This document shows positions 16,518-24,613 of a DNA stretch of 38,363 bases, piece by piece. The DNA is taken from positions 1 through 38,363 of the forward strand of contig CAKOHL010000003.1 in assembly GCA_934085635.1 (NCBI GenBank). The letters are read 5' to 3'. A program made the translations under genes and the position numbers. This DNA comes from an uncultured Bacilli bacterium. Lineage in GTDB: Bacteria; Bacillota_I; Bacilli_A; RF39; UBA660. The notes under the pieces are model-generated. The model was not told the origin of the DNA. It worked only from the letters and a program-made list of their open reading frames with translations, and made no database searches. Numbering within the stretch: the stretch's first letter is position 1; every line of letters starts with the position of its first letter.

Positions 16518-16529
16518 CTTTTAAACCCC

Positions 16530-16558
16530 TTGCAAAATATGTAAAAATAAAGTACAAT
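16530..16558 (+). promoter_or_regulatory. Housekeeping promoter of noc
   Basis: TTGCAA at 16530-16535, a 17-base spacer, TACAAT at 16553-16558. The predicted transcript starts near 16565, which excludes the in-frame ATG at 16559 as start codon and supports the ATG at 16595. Confidence 0.88.
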
Positions 16559-16594
16559 ATGAATAGAATAAAAAAAGATAAGGGGCTGAGTAAT

Positions 16595-17743
16595 ATGAAC
16601 CACGAAAATCAAATAATTAATGTAAATATAGATGAAATAATACCTAACAGATTTCAACCAAGACTAGCATTTGATGAAAAAGAATTAAAAGAATTGTCTG
16701 ATTCAATCAAACTTCACGGTATTATTCAACCATTAGTATTAAGAAGAATTGGAGATAAATTTGAAATAATCGCTGGAGAAAGAAGATACAAAGCATCAGT
16801 AATGGCAGGATTAAAAACCGTGCCAGCTGTTGTAATGAATATTGATGATGAAAAAAGTGCCGAGGTTGCAGTGGTAGAAAATTTACAAAGAAAAGATCTA
16901 ACTGCAATAGAAGAAGCTCAAAGTTACAAAAAAATACTTGATATGGGATACTTAACTCAAGATGAATTAGCAACAAGAATGGGAGTTGCCCAATCAACAA
17001 TAGCAAACAAACTAAGATTACTAAATTTAACAATTCCTGTTAAAGAAGCTTTATTACACGGTAAAATATCTGAAAGACACGCTAGAAGTTTACTTAACAT
17101 AACAGATAATAACCTACAAATAAGTATGTTAAATAGAATAATGTCAGAAAGACTAACTGTAAGACAAACCGACGAAGAAATAGCAAAACTTTTAGGAAAA
17201 GACAAGGCTGATAAAACACCCTCAGAAACTCCTATAACTCCTACATTTGATGTAGATATAGAAAAAGAAAAAAATGCATCTAGAGATATTAACCCAGATT
17301 ACAAACCAAAAGACATAGAAGCATTATTAAGACCTGAAAGTACAGAAAAACCTGCTGAAAAGCCGGTAGAAACTATAACAAGTGTAACTCCTGAAGAGAC
17401 AAAACTAGAAGACACAAGCACACCAAAACTATTTAATCCATTCCAAGAAATTGAACCAGAAATAATGGATTTCGAGTTACCATCTCAAAGTTTTGAAAAC
17501 CCACTTAAAGAAAACGCTTTTGATACTCCAAAAAGTAGTATAATAGAAGAATATCAAAGTACAAAAGAACCAGAAAAAACAGAAATAAGCACATCAGAAC
17601 CTGAAACAAAAAGCTTAACAAAAGCAATTTCTAGTGCAAGAGAAGAAGCTTCAAAAATTGAAAATATGGGATTCAATGTAGAAACAGAAGAATTTGACTT
17701 TGAAGATATGTATCAAATAATAATAAAAATTAAAAAAGATTAA
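16595..17743 (+). CDS. noc: Nucleoid occlusion protein Noc, with long acidic linker
   Basis: ParB-family CTPase clamp. From the chosen start (ATG after AAGGGG, downstream of the promoter) it has 382 residues. The N-terminal CTP domain has GERRYKAS (61-68) and ENLQRKDL (95-102); the helix-turn-helix region has QSTIANKLRLLNL and SERHARSLL. The four residues that separate Noc from ParB in published specificity work are Q133, K139, N144 and R161, all Noc-type. It sits after rsmG, the noc position in Bacillus, but soj and spo0J do not follow. Two oddities: the N-terminal membrane-targeting amphipathic helix of Bacillus Noc is missing, and residues 200-340 form a Pro/Glu/Thr/Ser-rich linker, so the protein is about 100 residues longer than Bacillus Noc. 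The C-terminal 45 residues look like the dimerisation domain. Confidence 0.88.
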   Translation: MNHENQIINVNIDEIIPNRFQPRLAFDEKELKELSDSIKLHGIIQPLVLRRIGDKFEIIAGERRYKASVMAGLKTVPAVVMNIDDEKSAEVAVVENLQRKDLTAIEEAQSYKKILDMGYLTQDELATRMGVAQSTIANKLRLLNLTIPVKEALLHGKISERHARSLLNITDNNLQISMLNRIMSERLTVRQTDEEIAKLLGKDKADKTPSETPITPTFDVDIEKEKNASRDINPDYKPKDIEALLRPESTEKPAEKPVETITSVTPEETKLEDTSTPKLFNPFQEIEPEIMDFELPSQSFENPLKENAFDTPKSSIIEEYQSTKEPEKTEISTSEPETKSLTKAISSAREEASKIENMGFNVETEEFDFEDMYQIIIKIKKD

Positions 17744-17746
17744 AAC

Positions 17747-17778
17747 AAAAGGACTAAACAAAAAAATTTAGTCCTTTT
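17747..17778. terminator. Bidirectional terminator between noc and the PBP
   Basis: AAAAGGACTAAA (17747-17758) pairs with TTTAGTCCTTTT (17767-17778); A and T runs on each side let it work in both directions for these convergent genes. It touches the PBP stop codon. Confidence 0.92.
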
Positions 17779-19717
17779 AATATTCTCTAACATAAGATGG
17801 CTCCGTACCTTTAACAAAATAAATCAAATCTTTAACACTTAAATCAGTAGTACTACCAGAAATAGGATTAACAAAAGCACCAGTAACACCTCTAGGAATA
17901 TCATACCACACACTATCGCCTTCTCCTACGTAAGATTCAATTGCCCTAGCCCATATCTTTTTAGTAACTTTAGAAGAAACCTTATTAACTGCACTATTAT
18001 CATCAAAACCATTCCAAACCATAACAAGTGCCTCAGGATTATATCCAACTACCCAATAATCAGAATCAGTAGTACCAGACTTGGCAGCATACTTATGATT
18101 AATAAGCCCTTTGACAGAAAGAAGTGTTGGAGAAGCATAATCTATATAATCATAATTATAAGTATTAGAAAGCATTTCATTCAAAATAAAAGTATACCTC
18201 TTATCAAGAACATTCTCTTCCTCATACTTTTCCTCATAAATCACATTATCATTTAAATCAGTAACCTTTCTAATAAATGAAGGTTTATTCTTGACTCCAT
18301 AATTAGCAAGAGTATTAAATGCATTGCTAAAATCTATCATATTAATCTCAGTTGTACCGAGAGCTAAACTTGCGTTACTAGGAAGGCTAGTACTAATACC
18401 CATCTTTTTAGCAGTTTTCTTAAGATTACCAGCACCCAAGAAAAGATGTGTCTTAACAGCAAAAATATTATCAGAAAGTACTAGTGCATCCGCCATAGTT
18501 AAAGGTTTATTAGCATACTTATCAGCAAAATTAGAAGGACTATAACTTTCCCCATTACCTAAATAGAAATTAGTTTTCTCACTTACAAAAGTACTAATAG
18601 GAGTCATACCATTTTCAAGTGCAGAATAATAAAGAATAGGTTTAAAAGTAGACCCCACTTGCCTTTTTGAACTAGTAACCCTATTAAACTGAGTAGAATT
18701 ATAATTACTCCCACCTATTAAAGCCACAATTGCACCATTCTTAGGATTCCTTATAATCGCAGCTACTTCCAAATTACCGGTATCCTTCATTTCCTCACTA
18801 ATAATATTTTCTAAATTTTCTTGTGCTCTTGAATTTAAATAAGTATAAACCTTAAGCCCACCAGTACTAATAAGACTTTTAGGAATTTTATCTATTGAAT
18901 TTAACTCCTCAATAACAGCATCCTTATAATAAAGTGAACTCACAATAAAATTACTAGACTTTTTACCATAAAACACTAACTCCTCATTATAAGCATTATT
19001 CATCTCTTCTTCACTAATATGCCCTCTTTTAAACATACTATTTAAAACAACAAGTTGTCTCTCCTTAGCATTATCATAATAATAAATAGGATTATAATAA
19101 GTAGGATTTTTTGGAATACCAACTATAATAGATGCTTCAGCCAAACTAAGATCCTTCGCGTGTTTATTAAAATAATACTGACTTGCCTCCTCTATACCAT
19201 AATTTCCAGCACCATAATTTATAGTATTCATATATCCCTCAAGAATCTCATCCTTGCTGTAATGAACCTCAAGCTCAAAAGTTAAATAAGCTTCCTCCAA
19301 CTTTCTCTCCCAAGTCTTATCAAAAGTTAAAAATAAATTCTTAATATACTGCTGACTAATTGTACTTGCGCCTTCTTTTAAATCTCTCGCCTTAATATCA
19401 TTATAAAGAGCCTTCATTATACGCAAATAATCAAACCCGTTATGACTATAGAAATTCTTATCTTCAGTATCAACAATCCCCATAACAGCATACTCACTTA
19501 TCTCACTTAACTTAACCCAAGAACTAGTCTTAGTACTTTGATAAAAAACTTCATCATTAACATCGTACATAACTACTCTATTAGAATTCTGAACATCTAT
19601 CTTAGGTGTGATATAAGCATACAAATAAAAACCTAAAAAAACTACAAACACACATATAACAACATAACACAAAATTTTCCATCCTATATATAAGACTCTA
19701 ATAGTTTTACTTTTCAT
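17777..19717 (-). CDS. Class A penicillin-binding protein (transglycosylase/transpeptidase)
   Basis: Bifunctional peptidoglycan synthase, 646 residues. After a short cytoplasmic tail and one membrane anchor (about residues 15-35) comes the GT51 transglycosylase domain with TEDKNFYSHNGFD (catalytic Glu85) and EGASTISQQYIKNLF. The transpeptidase domain has S356-T-F-K359, SDN (415-417) and KSGT (546-549), all intact. The start is the ATG eight bases after AGGAG; the in-frame codons upstream encode a leader with no ribosome site. It is transcribed against replication and occupies the place after noc where Bacillus has soj-spo0J. Which PBP1 subtype it is cannot be told here. Confidence 0.95.
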   Translation of the reverse strand: MKSKTIRVLYIGWKILCYVVICVFVVFLGFYLYAYITPKIDVQNSNRVVMYDVNDEVFYQSTKTSSWVKLSEISEYAVMGIVDTEDKNFYSHNGFDYLRIMKALYNDIKARDLKEGASTISQQYIKNLFLTFDKTWERKLEEAYLTFELEVHYSKDEILEGYMNTINYGAGNYGIEEASQYYFNKHAKDLSLAEASIIVGIPKNPTYYNPIYYYDNAKERQLVVLNSMFKRGHISEEEMNNAYNEELVFYGKKSSNFIVSSLYYKDAVIEELNSIDKIPKSLISTGGLKVYTYLNSRAQENLENIISEEMKDTGNLEVAAIIRNPKNGAIVALIGGSNYNSTQFNRVTSSKRQVGSTFKPILYYSALENGMTPISTFVSEKTNFYLGNGESYSPSNFADKYANKPLTMADALVLSDNIFAVKTHLFLGAGNLKKTAKKMGISTSLPSNASLALGTTEINMIDFSNAFNTLANYGVKNKPSFIRKVTDLNDNVIYEEKYEEENVLDKRYTFILNEMLSNTYNYDYIDYASPTLLSVKGLINHKYAAKSGTTDSDYWVVGYNPEALVMVWNGFDDNSAVNKVSSKVTKKIWARAIESYVGEGDSVWYDIPRGVTGAFVNPISGSTTDLSVKDLIYFVKGTEPSYVREY

Positions 19718-19825
19718 AACATAATCTCCTAACTTTAGTATTAAAAAAAATAAAAAAAATATAAGTAAAAAGCACATATAAAATGACAAATTTATGAATA
19801 TAATAAAAAAGATTATAAATAGTAC

Positions 19826-19853
19826 TTGATTTATTGAAAAATATCAGTATAAT
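19826..19853 (+). promoter_or_regulatory. Probable promoter of rpoE
   Basis: TTGATT at 19826-19831, a 16-base spacer, TATAAT at 19848-19853. The divergent PBP gene starts at 19717, and the AT-rich gap 19718-19825 probably also holds its promoter (a minus-strand TATAAT at 19817-19812), without a clear -35. Confidence 0.7.
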
Positions 19854-19879
19854 TTTAGTGGAAAAGGAATGATTATGAT

Positions 19880-20317
19880 ATGATGAAATTAAAAAGTATA
19901 AGTGAAGAAGAAATTGAAACAATGTCATATGACGACATAGCGTATGTTATTTTAAAAGAAAAAGGTAAAAAAATGAAATTACTCGACCTATTTAATGAAG
20001 TAATTGATCAGCTAAAATTAAACAAAGAAGAAGCAGAGAATCATCTAGCTGATTTCTTTAGTCTTTTATCTACAGAAAAAAGATTTATACAACTAGATAA
20101 AGGTTTCTGGGATTTAAGAGAAAACCATACTTCTAAAGTAGAATTATCAGACATCGAAGAAGATGATGAGGAAGATGAAATCGAAGTCGAAGAAGAACAA
20201 ACTCCAGAAGAAGACGAAATGTACATTGATGAAACAAAAGAATCTGATGATGACGAAGTAGAAGACGAATACAAAGACTTAGTTGTAATAGATGATGATA
20301 TGGAATCTGAACTTTAG
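19880..20317 (+). CDS. rpoE: DNA-directed RNA polymerase delta subunit
   Basis: Gram-positive RNA polymerase accessory subunit that increases promoter selectivity and polymerase recycling. Of 145 residues, the first 85 or so form the winged-helix HARE-HTH domain (SYDDIAYVILKEKGKKMKLLDLFNEV ... FIQLDKGFWDLRE), and the rest is an unstructured tail made largely of Asp and Glu, the delta hallmark. Length is close to that of Bacillus delta (173). AAAGGA precedes the ATG. Bacillus has pyrG and others after rpoE; here prfA follows 46 bases later. Confidence 0.93.
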   Translation: MMKLKSISEEEIETMSYDDIAYVILKEKGKKMKLLDLFNEVIDQLKLNKEEAENHLADFFSLLSTEKRFIQLDKGFWDLRENHTSKVELSDIEEDDEEDEIEVEEEQTPEEDEMYIDETKESDDDEVEDEYKDLVVIDDDMESEL

Positions 20318-20363
20318 CTTTTTATAGTTTTAATAATTATAAAAAAGAAAGGAAAGATTTTTA

Positions 20364-21428
20364 ATGATAGAAAGATTAAATTTAATAATAGATAGATATA
20401 ACGAATTAGAAAAGGAATTAACATTACCTGAAGTATATAATGACTTCAAAAAAATGAAAGAATTATCAAAAGAAAAAACATCACTAGAAAAAACAGTTGA
20501 AATCGCAAAAGAATATTTTGGTGTACTAAGTGACATTGAAGTAGCAAAAGAAATGAAAAACGATCCAGAAATGTCTGAATTCGCGCATGCTGAATTAGAA
20601 GAATTACACGCAAAAAAAGAAAAACTTGAAGAAGAAATAACAATTCTATTACTTCCAAAAGATCCTAACGATGATAAAAACGTAATAATGGAAATAAGAG
20701 GCGCAGCAGGTGGAGATGAAGCCAATATATTCGCAGGAGATTTATTCAGAATGTATTCAAAATATGCTGAAAAAATGGGATGGAAACTTGAAATTACAAA
20801 TGAAATTCCAGGAGAAGCAGGTGGATACGCAGGAATAGAATTTATTTTATCAGGAGATAATGTATACTCAAAACTAAAATATGAAAGTGGCTCTCACAGA
20901 GTACAAAGAGTACCTCAGACAGAAACACAAGGAAGAGTTCATACTTCAACAGCAACAGTATTAGTAATGCCAGAACAAGAAGACGTAGAAGTAGAATTAC
21001 TTGATAAAGACCTAAAAATAGACGTTTGCCGTTCAAGTGGTGCCGGTGGACAATGCGTAAACACAACAGACTCAGCAGTAAGAGTAACTCACATTCCAAC
21101 TGGTCTAATGGTATACTGCCAAGTAGAAAGAAGCCAAATTAAAAATAAAGAAAGAGCTCTAACAATACTAAAATCTAGACTATATGACTTAAAAGTTCAA
21201 GAACAAGAAAAAGCACTAGGTGCAGACAGAAAAGCAAAAATTGGTACTGGAGACAGGTCTGAAAAAATAAGAACATACAACTATCCACAAAATAGACTTA
21301 CAGACCACAGAATAAACTTCACTATAATGCACTTAGACAAAGTAATGGAAGGTAACCTAGAAGAAGTAATCGAAGCTCTAATAACAGCAGATCAAAAATT
21401 AAAAATGGGTATAACAAGTGAAAATTAA
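20364..21428 (+). CDS. prfA: Peptide chain release factor 1
   Basis: Ends translation at UAA and UAG. The 354 residues include the stop-codon recognition tripeptide region RVPQTE (PxT type, specific to RF1) and the catalytic GGQ loop SSGAGGQCVNTTDSAVR. The Gln of GGQ is the target of PrmC, encoded next. AAAGGAAAG precedes the ATG. Its end overlaps prmC by 11 bases. Confidence 0.97.
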   Translation: MIERLNLIIDRYNELEKELTLPEVYNDFKKMKELSKEKTSLEKTVEIAKEYFGVLSDIEVAKEMKNDPEMSEFAHAELEELHAKKEKLEEEITILLLPKDPNDDKNVIMEIRGAAGGDEANIFAGDLFRMYSKYAEKMGWKLEITNEIPGEAGGYAGIEFILSGDNVYSKLKYESGSHRVQRVPQTETQGRVHTSTATVLVMPEQEDVEVELLDKDLKIDVCRSSGAGGQCVNTTDSAVRVTHIPTGLMVYCQVERSQIKNKERALTILKSRLYDLKVQEQEKALGADRKAKIGTGDRSEKIRTYNYPQNRLTDHRINFTIMHLDKVMEGNLEEVIEALITADQKLKMGITSEN

Positions 21429-22140
21429 TGAATTAGATAAAAATGAGCTAATTAAAGTTGGAAAATACACAAAAAGAAACATAAAAAAAATAGAAAATGA
21501 CTATCCAGTACAATACATAATTGGAAATGTTAACTTTTATGGAAACGATATAATAGTGAACAAAAATGTACTAATACCGAGATTCGAAACAGAATATCTA
21601 GTAGAAAAAACGATTAACTACATAAAAAAATTAAAAATGAATAATCCAAAAATACTAGACTTATGTACAGGTTCAGGTGTAATTGGACTAACCCTAAAAA
21701 AAGAAATATCTGACAGCATAGTAACACTATCAGACATTTCTATAAAAGCATTAAAAGTTGCTAAGAAAAACAAAAACAAACTTAATCTAGACGTAAAAAT
21801 AAAAAGGAGTAATTTACTTAGCAAAATAAATGACAAATATGATGTAATAATTTCCAATCCACCATACGTTATGGAATTAGAACATTTGCCAAAAAACGTT
21901 CAATACGAGCCTTCCCTAGCTTTATATAGTGGAAAAAAAGGAACAGACCATATAGACAAAATTCTAAAAAATATCCACAAAAACTTAAAAGAAAAATATT
22001 TGATAGCCTTAGAAATCAATGAAAAAAGTGAAAAAGACTTAACCAATTTAGTAAAGAAATATTTTTCAACAAACATAAAATACACATTCGAAAAAGATCT
22101 AGCAGGAAAAACAAGATATTTATTTATATTTAGTGAATAA
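21418..22140 (+). CDS. prmC: Release factor glutamine methyltransferase PrmC
   Basis: SAM-dependent enzyme methylating the GGQ glutamine of release factors. The 240 residues contain PVQYIIG (family PxQYIxG), PRFETEYLVE (family PRPETE), the SAM motif DLCTGSGVIGL and the catalytic NPPYV. The usual N-terminal helical domain that contacts the release factor is much shorter: PVQYIIG begins near residue 30 rather than about 70. It starts at a GTG inside prfA without a strong ribosome site, so translation is probably coupled. Both substrates, RF1 and RF2, are encoded in this window. Confidence 0.93.
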   Translation: MKINELDKNELIKVGKYTKRNIKKIENDYPVQYIIGNVNFYGNDIIVNKNVLIPRFETEYLVEKTINYIKKLKMNNPKILDLCTGSGVIGLTLKKEISDSIVTLSDISIKALKVAKKNKNKLNLDVKIKRSNLLSKINDKYDVIISNPPYVMELEHLPKNVQYEPSLALYSGKKGTDHIDKILKNIHKNLKEKYLIALEINEKSEKDLTNLVKKYFSTNIKYTFEKDLAGKTRYLFIFSE

Positions 22141-22150
22141 AAAATAAAAA

Positions 22151-22184
22151 AGCCAACCAATATTAACTGAAAGGTTGGTTTTTT
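22151..22184 (+). terminator. Terminator after prmC, overlapping the spoIIR leader
   Basis: AGCCAACC (22151-22158) pairs with GGTTGGTT (22173-22180), then a T run to 22184. The spoIIR ATG is two bases further on, and the only AAAGG-like ribosome site sits in the downstream arm. Confidence 0.78.
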
Positions 22185-22186
22185 AA

Positions 22187-22705
22187 ATGAAAAAAATACT
22201 AATATTACTAGCATTAATATCAATAATACTATTATACACAAATAAAACGGAAGAATACGTAATCGTTCCAAATGAAAGTATTAGATTTAGAATAATACCA
22301 AACAGTAACACTCCAGAAGACTTATATATGAAAGAAGAAGTAAAAGAAGGAATAAGTGACATAATAACATCTCTAAGCAAAGAAAATATAAATGAAACAA
22401 GAACAAACATAGTAAACAACTTGCCACTTCTAAGAAACAAAGTACAAAATGTATTTGATGAAAACAACTATAATCAAACCTTTAACATAAACTATGGTAT
22501 AAACTACTTTCCAGAAAAAACATACAAAGGCGTAAAATATCAAAGTGGTAACTATGAATCAATGGTAGTAAGTATAGGAAATGCATCAGGTGATAACTAC
22601 TGGTGTGTACTATTCCCACCACTTTGTATGATGGAGGCAAAAGAAAGTGAAAAAGTTGAATACAAATTCTTCATAAAAGAAATAATTGATCATTTTAAAT
22701 CATAA
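22187..22705 (+). CDS. spoIIR: Stage II sporulation protein R (SpoIIR)
   Basis: In Bacillus, SpoIIR is made in the forespore under sigma-F, secreted into the intermembrane space, and triggers SpoIIGA to process pro-sigma-E in the mother cell. This 172-residue protein has an N-terminal signal/anchor (KKILILLALISIILLY) and the family blocks IRFRIIPNSNTPEDLYMKE and SGDNYWCVLFPPLC. The Bacillus C-terminal charged insert is absent. The prfA-prmC-spoIIR-mntP order is conserved with Bacillus. The ribosome site is weak and lies in a hairpin. A clear sigma-F promoter was not recognised. Confidence 0.92.
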   Translation: MKKILILLALISIILLYTNKTEEYVIVPNESIRFRIIPNSNTPEDLYMKEEVKEGISDIITSLSKENINETRTNIVNNLPLLRNKVQNVFDENNYNQTFNINYGINYFPEKTYKGVKYQSGNYESMVVSIGNASGDNYWCVLFPPLCMMEAKESEKVEYKFFIKEIIDHFKS

Positions 22706-22744
22706 ATAAACAAAAACATACTATAATTTTACTAGGTGAACAAA

Positions 22745-23275
22745 TTGGAAATAATAACATTAATAATAATTGGATTATCACTTAGTATAGATGCCTTTAC
22801 CCTTAGCCTCGCCTATGGGCTTTTATCTGTCTCAAAAAGAAAAATAATACTTACCTCTCTTACAGTTGGTGTTTTTCACTTCATAATGCCAATAATAGGT
22901 TACTCACTTGGTAATGCCATAGAAAACTATATTAAAATAGACTCAAAACTAATCCTGATAATCGTTCTATCACTCATACTAATCGAAATGATAAAATCTA
23001 TAAATGAAACTGAAAAAGAAATAAATCTATCTTTCATAAACATACTCTCCTTTGCTTTCCTAGTATCTCTTGATAGTTTAACTCTAGGTTTAGGACTAAA
23101 CTACATTACAAATAACATCTTTCTAGCTAGTACAATATTTATGACTCTAAGTAGCACATTCACATATCTAGGATTCACTTTAGGAAAATGTATAACAAAA
23201 AACATTGGAAAATATGCTAAAATCTTAGGAATACTCATAATATTAATTGTAATTGTATACTTAATATGTAAATAA
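22745..23275 (+). CDS. mntP: Manganese efflux pump, MntP family
   Basis: Small membrane protein, 176 residues with about six transmembrane helices in two homologous halves. Each half holds the family Asp motif: LSIDAFTLSLAYGL near the start and VSLDSLTLGLGLNY in the second half. MntP exports Mn(II). It corresponds to ywlD, downstream of spoIIR in Bacillus. I chose the TTG at 22745 because AGGTGA (22734-22739) is then five bases upstream; the GTG at 22736 lies inside that site. A TATAAT at 22722-22727 suggests its own promoter, though the -35 is poor. The related sporulation protein YtaF is an alternative. Confidence 0.82.
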   Translation: MEIITLIIIGLSLSIDAFTLSLAYGLLSVSKRKIILTSLTVGVFHFIMPIIGYSLGNAIENYIKIDSKLILIIVLSLILIEMIKSINETEKEINLSFINILSFAFLVSLDSLTLGLGLNYITNNIFLASTIFMTLSSTFTYLGFTLGKCITKNIGKYAKILGILIILIVIVYLICK

Positions 23276-23287
23276 TAATAAAAAATA

Positions 23288-23316
23288 TTGACTTAATCAA
23301 AATAAAAACTTATATT
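23288..23316 (+). promoter_or_regulatory. Housekeeping promoter of murA
   Basis: TTGACT at 23288-23293, a 17-base spacer, TATATT at 23311-23316 (or TATTAT three bases on). Confidence 0.8.
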
Positions 23317-23349
23317 ATAAATAAGTGAAATATCTTATTTGGAGGGTAT

Positions 23350-24600
23350 ATGTCAAAACTAAAAATTGAAGGAAAAAATGTTTTATCGGGTACCATAGAA
23401 ATCAGTGGTGCTAAAAACAGTGCAGTTGCATTACTACCTGCCTCACTACTATGCAAAACAAAAAGTAAAATCTTTAAAGTTCCAAAAATTAGAGATATTG
23501 AATATTTAATAAAAATATTAGAAGTTTTAAACTGTAAATGTAAAATAGAAAATAATGCAGTAGAAATAGACACAACACATTTAAAAAATGCTCCAATACC
23601 AGAAGAACTAAGCGAGCAAATGAGAGCTTCATATTATTTTATGGGTACACTCTTAGCAAGATTTAAAAAAGTAGAAATATCATTTCCAGGAGGTTGCCAT
23701 ATAGGAGCAAGACCAATAGACTTACACATAAAAGGTTTTGAAAGTTTAGGTGCAAAAGTAGAAATAATAAAAAATAAATACATAATAACAGCTGACAAAC
23801 TAATAGGTAGCAGAATATATCTTGATATAGCAAGTGTAGGTGCAACAATAAACATAATGCTAGCCGCAGTAAGTGCAGAAGGCAAAACAATAATAGAAAA
23901 TGCTGCCAGAGAGCCCGAAATTGTAAACGTTGCATCATACCTAATATCAATGGGTGCAAAAATAACTGGAGCAGGAACAAGCACAATAATAATAGAACAA
24001 TCTCTCGACTTAGATAATGGTGTAACAGAAGTATTTCCAGACAGAATAGAAGCATCAACATACATTGTACTAGGAGCCTTAATGGGAGAAAAATTGAAAA
24101 TAAAAGGATTTATAAAAGAACACATAAATGCAGTTCTAACTAAACTAAATGACGTCGGTCAAGACTTTGAACTAAACGGAGACGAAATAACAATTACCCG
24201 TGCACAAAAGTATCTACCAACAAATATTAAAACACAAGTATACCCAGGATTTCCAACAGATATGCAACAAGTTTTCACAGTTTTACTAACACGTGCTAGT
24301 GGAGAAAGCACAGTAACGGAAACAATATATGAATCAAGATTCAAAAGTGCAGAACTCCTTAATCAAATGGGAGCAAACACGGCTGCTTGTGAAAACGTAC
24401 TAACCATAAAAGGCCCAACCGAACTAACAGGTAAATCACTATGGGTACCAGACTTAAGAGGTGGAGCAGCCCTTCTAGTAGCCGGACTAATAAGTGAAGG
24501 AACAACAATATTAGACAACATTTCATTACTCCTAAGAGGATATGAAGATGTAGTTGAAAAACTAAGTGCTGTAGGTGCTAAAATAGAAATAATCGAGTAA
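23350..24600 (+). CDS. murA: UDP-N-acetylglucosamine 1-carboxyvinyltransferase
   Basis: First committed enzyme of peptidoglycan precursor synthesis, adding enolpyruvate to UDP-GlcNAc. The 416 residues have ISGAKNSAVALLPA with the catalytic Lys-Asn near residue 22, and PGGCHIGARPIDLH with the active-site Cys that fosfomycin alkylates, so the enzyme looks fosfomycin-sensitive. Length is typical. GGAGGG precedes the ATG. Confidence 0.96.
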   Translation: MSKLKIEGKNVLSGTIEISGAKNSAVALLPASLLCKTKSKIFKVPKIRDIEYLIKILEVLNCKCKIENNAVEIDTTHLKNAPIPEELSEQMRASYYFMGTLLARFKKVEISFPGGCHIGARPIDLHIKGFESLGAKVEIIKNKYIITADKLIGSRIYLDIASVGATINIMLAAVSAEGKTIIENAAREPEIVNVASYLISMGAKITGAGTSTIIIEQSLDLDNGVTEVFPDRIEASTYIVLGALMGEKLKIKGFIKEHINAVLTKLNDVGQDFELNGDEITITRAQKYLPTNIKTQVYPGFPTDMQQVFTVLLTRASGESTVTETIYESRFKSAELLNQMGANTAACENVLTIKGPTELTGKSLWVPDLRGGAALLVAGLISEGTTILDNISLLLRGYEDVVEKLSAVGAKIEIIE

Positions 24601-24613
24601 AATATTATGAGGA

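Noticed and set aside
16559..16597. Upstream in-frame ATG for noc giving a basic N-terminus
   Set aside because: It overlaps the TACAAT -10 of the noc promoter and has no Shine-Dalgarno; the ATG at 16595 follows AAGGGG.
19718..19789. Upstream extension of the PBP with a second hydrophobic segment
   Set aside because: No ribosome site; AGGAG is correctly placed only for the ATG at 19717, which already gives a normal tail and membrane anchor.
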